Positions 60,001-64,000 of a DNA stretch of 64,000 nucleotides are shown one piece after another. Source of the stretch: Chloroflexota bacterium (GTDB lineage: Bacteria; Chloroflexota; Dehalococcoidia; Lucifugimonadales; Lucifugimonadaceae); assembly GCA_029262735.1 (NCBI GenBank), contig JAJCYY010000106.1:30099-94098 (forward strand). Direction: 5' to 3'. The notes beneath the pieces were generated by a model. That model was not told the DNA's origin. It made no database searches and was given only the letters and a program-made list of their open reading frames with translations. The number at the start of each line of letters is the position of its first letter. Positions within the stretch are counted from its first letter, which is position 1. A program made the position numbers and the translations under genes.

Positions 60001-60873
60001 ATGCCCTCTTTCGACTACGCCGCTCCAACAACGCTCTCTGAAGCCGTGACGCTGATGTCCACGGCTGGAACCGTCCGCGCACTGGCCGGTGGCACGGACC
60101 TGATTGACCAGCTCAAGGCGAACCGTCGCAACGCCGACCTTGTTGTCGACTTGAAGCACATCCCGGAACTGCAGCGGCTGGAAGCTGACTCCGAAGGATT
60201 GCACATCGGTGCCGCGCGCTGCTGCTCTGATGTTCACCACGACCCGACCGTCAACTCGCTGTACCGCGGCCTCGCCGATTCAACCGGGCTGGTCGGCTCT
60301 GTCCAGATCCAGAACCGTGCTGCGGTTGGTGGAAACGTTTGTAACGCGGCTCCGTCTGCCGACACGACGCCGAACCTGCTCACTCACGAGGCCGTTGCGG
60401 TGATCGCAGGCCCATCTGGCACCCGAAGCGTTGAGCTGACCGACTTCTTCGTCGGTCCTGGTCAGACGGTGCTCCAGCAGGGCGAGTTCCTGCAAGAGCT
60501 GATCCTGCCAACACCGCCAGAAAACAGCGCGTCGGCGTATCTGCGGTTCATACCGCGCAACGAAATGGACATTGCGGTCGCAGGCGTTTCCAGTTTTTTG
60601 CACGTAGATCCTGCAACAAAGACCGTCCTCAAGGCGCGAGTTGCTCTTGCGTCGGTTGCGCCGACACCTGTCCGGGCGCGTGCGGCAGAGTCGGTGCTGG
60701 AAGGCAAGACGATCTCAGCCGACCTGATCTCGGAAGCCGGAAACGCAGCGGTTGCGGCAGCAACACCGATCACGGATGTCAGGGGATCAGCGGAGTATCG
60801 GAACGAACTGGTGCGCGTACTGACCCGCCGGACGCTGGGAATTTGCCTGGAAAGAATCGGGGTTTCGGTTTAG
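60001..60873 (+). CDS. CoxM/CutM-like FAD-binding subunit of a molybdenum hydroxylase
   Basis: A 290-aa FAD-binding subunit of the xanthine dehydrogenase/CO dehydrogenase family. The FAD motifs are 'ALAGGTDLI' and 'GGNVCNAAPSADTTPNLL', and the C-terminal CO_deh_flav_C domain is complete. It would pass electrons between the [2Fe-2S] subunit and an acceptor. No ribosome-binding site is visible. A CoxS-like gene follows after 106 bases that include a dispersed repeat. The large Mo-binding subunit is not adjacent, so the substrate cannot be named, and true CO dehydrogenase is not indicated. Confidence 0.9.
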   Translation: MPSFDYAAPTTLSEAVTLMSTAGTVRALAGGTDLIDQLKANRRNADLVVDLKHIPELQRLEADSEGLHIGAARCCSDVHHDPTVNSLYRGLADSTGLVGSVQIQNRAAVGGNVCNAAPSADTTPNLLTHEAVAVIAGPSGTRSVELTDFFVGPGQTVLQQGEFLQELILPTPPENSASAYLRFIPRNEMDIAVAGVSSFLHVDPATKTVLKARVALASVAPTPVRARAAESVLEGKTISADLISEAGNAAVAAATPITDVRGSAEYRNELVRVLTRRTLGICLERIGVSV

Positions 60874-60922
60874 TCCTTCGTTGACGCAGTTACATCACCT
60901 TTCTCAGTGAGCTGGAATCGAC

Positions 60923-60970
60923 AGATTCCGAATCAAGTTCAGAATGACGGTAAATCTGGTTCAGGATGAC
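60923..60970. repeat. Dispersed intergenic repeat directly upstream of the CoxS-like gene
   Basis: AGATTCCGAATCAAGTTCAG at the start, continuing to AATGAC (60923-60948), matches the unit at 1566-1591 in 23 of 26 bases. A second half-unit, CTGGTTCAGGATGAC (about 60956-60970), echoes the arm at 1626-1639. The element ends 9 bases before the CoxS ATG. Confidence 0.65.
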
Positions 60971-60979
60971 AAGAGAAAC

Positions 60980-61447
60980 ATGGCAACCAAGCACATCAAC
61001 TTAACGGTCAACGACACTCCTCGCGAGGTCCTCGTCGATTCCACCTGGACGCTGCTTGAGACTCTGCGAGACGCACTCGGGCTAACTGGCACCAAGGAAG
61101 GCTGCTCAAACGGCAACTGCGGTGCGTGCACGGTGCTGATGGACGGTAAAACCGCCTGCTCATGCCTGGTTCTCGCTCCTGAAGCGGACGGTCGAGAGGT
61201 CACAACTGTTGAGGGACTGGAAATAGAGGGCAAGCTTTCGCCTGTACAGGACGCCTTTGTCAAGGAAGGCGGACTGCAATGTGGCTTCTGCACTCCCGGC
61301 TTTCTGGTCTCCACGACGTTCCTACTCGACCAGATTCCGAATCCGACCGAAGAGGAGATTCGGCTCAACCTGGCTGGGAACCTCTGTCGCTGCACCGGCT
61401 ATGACAAGATCGTGAAGGCTGTGCAGCGGGCTGCAGCGGCTGGTTAG
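60980..61447 (+). CDS. CoxS/CutS-like [2Fe-2S] subunit of a molybdenum hydroxylase
   Basis: A 155-aa small subunit. The plant-ferredoxin domain has Cys42, Cys47, Cys50 and Cys60 or 62, and the C-terminal helical domain has Cys101, Cys104 ('CGFCTPG'), Cys136 and Cys138 ('LCRCTGY'). ATG 60980, with AAGAGA just upstream, begins the domain; an earlier ATG at 60944 lies inside a repeat. It follows the CoxM-like gene, but the next gene is a lipoprotein on the opposite strand, so the usual large subunit is missing. Confidence 0.93.
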   Translation: MATKHINLTVNDTPREVLVDSTWTLLETLRDALGLTGTKEGCSNGNCGACTVLMDGKTACSCLVLAPEADGREVTTVEGLEIEGKLSPVQDAFVKEGGLQCGFCTPGFLVSTTFLLDQIPNPTEEEIRLNLAGNLCRCTGYDKIVKAVQRAAAAG

Positions 61448-61488
61448 CGAGGACGTCGGCTTCGAAAACAGAGTGCGTCTTCGGTCGC

Positions 61489-62700
61489 CTATTTACGGCC
61501 CGGAAACTCAAGCTCGAGTTCGAGCGTGCGAAGCATGGCCAGAACCCTCTCCTGCTGTTCACCATTCAACCGCTGGGAGTAAAAGTTCAGACTGGCTCGG
61601 CCAAGATACGATGCCGTAGGTGGGTCACCTGACGTCGGATTCGCAAACCTGACGAAGACACCCGTGGCGCCATGTACGTCGGGTTCAGGCGATTCCGGAC
61701 GAACGAACCAGAATGTACCGGTCTCCAGCTCCTCTTCCCACATAAGATGCGGAGGATTCGGCACATTGTCACGTATTCTGTAACCGGGACTGTATGGCGT
61801 GCCAGCGAATCCGCCGAAGTCATAGAAAAGCTCGATATCTCCATTCGATAGAGTCCCAACAAGGGTGTCGATGCCTTGCAGCTCCTCGAATTCCCACCCC
61901 GGTGGAAGCCGCATTGCAAACGAGTGGAAGTCTGTGCGGGCGGGGGTGAGTTCCCAGTCTTCACTCGGTCCCGCAACGACTACCGGCAGATCGGGCAGTT
62001 CGGCGATCTCTTCGTACCGCACCGATGTCAGGACCTGGGCCAGCTGTTTCTGGTCAGTGAAGCCGCGACTGTCCGAGTCGATGCTGAGCGAAGGCGCGGG
62101 TCGATTGGAATCTCCGCCCGGCATCTCGGCAAAGTAGATGCCGACCTGCGGGCCAAGGTCGATCGCAGACGGCTGCGCGAGATGCAGTATCGCCTGCCTG
62201 GCATCGATCGACAGGATACGCACGTCTGACCGCGGATCTGTGGACATGCTCGGGTAGTGATACTTAAATCCACCGCCGATGGTGAATTGCAGTGTCGGCA
62301 CGTAGTCGCCCTGCCGGAGCGGGTTCGCGGCGATCCATCCCTGTGGACCGTCGGTAGCAGGCCACGACTCTATGACGGTCCATCCGGGCGGCAGGTCGAT
62401 GGTGAATCCTGCCAGTGGCCTGTCTGTGTGCCTCGCGAGCAAGCCTTCGCGCACCTGGACTCGCCGCCATCCGTCAGGCGTTGGTCCCGGCGTGTACGAA
62501 ACTGGCTGAACTACGGTTCCGACCGGTTCAGGTGAGACCGTTCCTGAGTTCGGTGTAGATTGAGACGGCACACCCGGCGTAGCTGTAGGGATGATGCTGG
62601 TCGGTGTCGGGCGGGCGGCGTGTGAATTGCCGCACGCGCCTGATATCACCACAAAGACGATCGCCATTGCTAATGCAATAAAGCGCTTGTTCGATATCAA
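61489..62700 (-). CDS. Lipoprotein of unknown function, 403 aa
   Basis: A 403-aa exported lipoprotein. Signal 'FIALAMAIVFVVISGACG' gives the lipid Cys near residue 23. A Pro/Thr/Ser/Val-rich tether runs to about 75. Two similar beta-rich halves follow, each with a 'LPPGWxxxE' motif ('IDLPPGWTVIES' and 'MRLPPGWEFEEL'), suggesting duplication. The start is TTG with GGAG 7 bases upstream. It lies between CoxS and XdhC genes on the opposite strand. I recognise no family. It may be a surface sensor or binding protein. Confidence 0.7.
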   Translation of the reverse strand: MISNKRFIALAMAIVFVVISGACGNSHAARPTPTSIIPTATPGVPSQSTPNSGTVSPEPVGTVVQPVSYTPGPTPDGWRRVQVREGLLARHTDRPLAGFTIDLPPGWTVIESWPATDGPQGWIAANPLRQGDYVPTLQFTIGGGFKYHYPSMSTDPRSDVRILSIDARQAILHLAQPSAIDLGPQVGIYFAEMPGGDSNRPAPSLSIDSDSRGFTDQKQLAQVLTSVRYEEIAELPDLPVVVAGPSEDWELTPARTDFHSFAMRLPPGWEFEELQGIDTLVGTLSNGDIELFYDFGGFAGTPYSPGYRIRDNVPNPPHLMWEEELETGTFWFVRPESPEPDVHGATGVFVRFANPTSGDPPTASYLGRASLNFYSQRLNGEQQERVLAMLRTLELELEFPGRK

Positions 62701-62916
62701 CGGATGCTCCAGATAGGTATTTTCTTAGATAGTTCTACAGTAGGAACGAAACGATCTGCCCATTTGTTCCATTACCTGGTGTTGCGGCTGGGGCGAGTCC
62801 CCTGTGCTAATCTGAGATTGAGTATCGAATCGGCTCCATTCCCGGCTCACGCGCATCTAAACTGTGTATGAGATGGGTGACGGGAGACAACCAGTACCCA
62901 CGCCGACCCCGGCCCG

Positions 62917-62936
62917 CTCGGGAGAAACCTCCCGGG
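62917..62936 (+). promoter_or_regulatory. Hairpin in the leader of the XdhC-family gene
   Basis: CTCGGGAG (62917-62924) pairs with CTCCCGGG (62929-62936) around AAAC (8 pairs, one G-T). It lies 33 bases before the ATG. It may affect translation; I cannot match it to a known riboswitch, including the molybdenum-cofactor motif. Confidence 0.35.
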
Positions 62937-62969
62937 ATAGCACCAGTACACCGCACCAGGAACCATCAG

Positions 62970-64000
62970 ATGGAATCGGTATTCAGAGCGGCGGTAGATG
63001 AAGCGAACTCCGGCAGCGACCACGTTATAGCCACGGTGATCCGTACTTCCGGCTCGACGCCGCAGAAGTCCGGCGCAAAGCTGCTTGTCCGCAAAGATGG
63101 CAGCGGTGTTGGCACGCTTGGCGGAGGCTGCGTTGAGGGCGATATCTGGTTCGCAGCACGCCAACTGCTAAAGCGGGGCGGCAACGCTGAGATGCGTGAT
63201 TACGAGCTCAACGAAGAACTTGCCGCGCAGGATGGCCTGATCTGCGGCGGCACGATGTACTTCCTCATCGACCCTGTCCGGTCTGACGGCCAATCCAGCA
63301 GCACCTACGGTGATTTTGCGGAAGAGGTTGTGGCGGCTTACGAAGGCGGCGCGCCCGTGGCGATCGTTAACGTCACCGCCGCACCCGAGAACTCCGGCCT
63401 GACGGTCGGGTCACGCATGCTGGTCCGGGAGAACGGCTCGACCAGCGGAACACTCGGTGACGAGAAGCTCGACTCGATCAGTGCGCGGCAGGCCCGTGAG
63501 CTCATGGCATTAGGCAAGAACGACTACGAAGTCGCTGATTCGGGCGTCGAATACTACATCGAGGCATACACAACGCCGCCGACCCTGGTGATCGCCGGCG
63601 GCGGACACGTTAGCAAGGCCATTGCACCGGTTGCGAAGAGCGTCGGGTTCCGACTCTTCATACTTGACGACCGTGAGGAGTTCGCGAACGAGGAGCGGTT
63701 TCCGGAGGCCGAGATCGTGCAGGTTGGCGACTACGAATCCGGTCTCCAGGGTCTGCCGATCAACGCAAACAGCTTCATCGTTATCGCTACCCGCGGCCAC
63801 CGATACGACGATGCAGCACTGGCGTCTGCGCTGAAGACTCCTGCGAGCTATGTTGGCTTACTGGGCAGCAAGCGCAAGACGATCCTGATTTACGAGGCCC
63901 TGCTGAACCGGGGCTTCACGCTTGATGATCTTCGCCGCACCCGCTCACCCATCGGTCTCGACATAGGCGCACGAACGCCTGAGGAGATCGCCATCAGCAT
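62970..64000 (+). CDS. XdhC/CoxI-family protein (runs off the window)
   Basis: The first 343 codons of an XdhC/CoxI-family protein; the frame is open to the window end. The N-terminal XdhC_CoxI domain has 'LGGGCVEGD' (Cys54) and 'GLICGGTM' (Cys92), which bind molybdenum cofactor in XdhC. A Rossmann domain starts at 'LVIAGGGHVSKAIAP' (207-221), followed by 'GLLGSKRKT'. XdhC sulfurates and inserts the cofactor into xanthine dehydrogenase-type enzymes, which fits the nearby CoxM/CoxS genes. ATG 62970 has AGGAA 7 bases upstream. Confidence 0.92.
   Translation, partial: MESVFRAAVDEANSGSDHVIATVIRTSGSTPQKSGAKLLVRKDGSGVGTLGGGCVEGDIWFAARQLLKRGGNAEMRDYELNEELAAQDGLICGGTMYFLIDPVRSDGQSSSTYGDFAEEVVAAYEGGAPVAIVNVTAAPENSGLTVGSRMLVRENGSTSGTLGDEKLDSISARQARELMALGKNDYEVADSGVEYYIEAYTTPPTLVIAGGGHVSKAIAPVAKSVGFRLFILDDREEFANEERFPEAEIVQVGDYESGLQGLPINANSFIVIATRGHRYDDAALASALKTPASYVGLLGSKRKTILIYEALLNRGFTLDDLRRTRSPIGLDIGARTPEEIAIS

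Noticed and set aside
60001..61447. Aerobic carbon monoxide dehydrogenase
   Set aside because: The large subunit with the Cu-Mo active-site loop is absent. CoxM/CoxS-type subunits alone occur in many molybdenum hydroxylases.
62850..62969. Molybdenum-cofactor riboswitch before the XdhC-family gene
   Set aside because: Only a simple hairpin is visible; the conserved multi-helix core of that riboswitch was not found.
1..64000. CRISPR array, phage, transposase or integrase
   Set aside because: No regularly spaced repeats and no mobile-element proteins were seen on either strand. The only repeats noted are short dispersed intergenic units.

Overview
The window reads as a bacterial chromosome segment, moderately GC-rich and densely coded. 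The best inferred source is a Chloroflexota lineage of the marine SAR202 type. The support is indirect: an 11-subunit complex I without nuoE/F/G, an SdhE-type succinate dehydrogenase, four enolase-superfamily paralogs within 22 kb, an F420/FMN-type PPOX protein, CoxM/CoxS/XdhC homologs, and an archaellin-like prepilin. No rRNA, phage, transposase or CRISPR array was seen, so lineage assignment needs marker-gene phylogeny.

Layout. 1-1959: end of an EamA transporter, a dienelactone hydrolase-like enzyme, a cluster of dispersed intergenic repeats and a small DUF6295-like protein. 2011-18058 (minus strand): one 16-kb co-directional run, nuoA-B-C-D-H-I-J-K-(64-aa protein)-L-M-N, then NAD kinase, a Nudix hydrolase and sdhA-B-E. 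Most junctions overlap by 1-4 bases, so proton-pumping and succinate-oxidising entry points to the quinone pool may be expressed together. 18268-25226: zinc alcohol dehydrogenase, SelW-like Rdx protein, DUF1643 protein, GNAT acetyltransferase, threonine synthase and a PKD/Ig-like/TolB-propeller lipoprotein.

25227-29431: a response regulator converging on a CHASE-PAS histidine kinase that is coupled to a REC-PAS protein. 29602-33758: a branched-chain-type 2-oxoacid dehydrogenase operon (E1alpha, E1beta, E2) ending in lipB, which makes the lipoyl precursor E2 needs. 33916-37403: two cyclophilins (one lipoprotein, one cytosolic) facing a membrane-anchored vWA-like protein across a perfect bidirectional terminator.

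37888-44546: tandem enolase-superfamily genes, an anchored Hcp-like protein, a Thr/Pro-rich lipoprotein, a MaoC hydratase and a third enolase-superfamily gene. 44617-50100: VOC protein, ArsR regulator with a palindromic operator at its own start, a pseudo-receiver protein, PPOX protein, archaellin-like prepilin, SDR, and a soluble sulfite-oxidase-like Mo enzyme paired with a flavin reductase. 50119-57957: an amine oxidase-like flavoprotein, two tandem REC+pseudo-REC proteins, NIPSNAP protein, a duplicated Spondin_N-type lipoprotein, a two-component system whose regulator appears to start at CTG, and a CAT-anticodon tRNA. 58281-64000: a small membrane protein, a fourth enolase-superfamily gene, CoxM- and CoxS-like subunits without an adjacent large subunit, a lipoprotein, and a truncated XdhC-family gene.

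Translation starts are diverse: many genes use GTG or TTG. Where the first possible start disagreed with ribosome-binding sites or gene overlaps, the start was moved and the reason is given in the entry.
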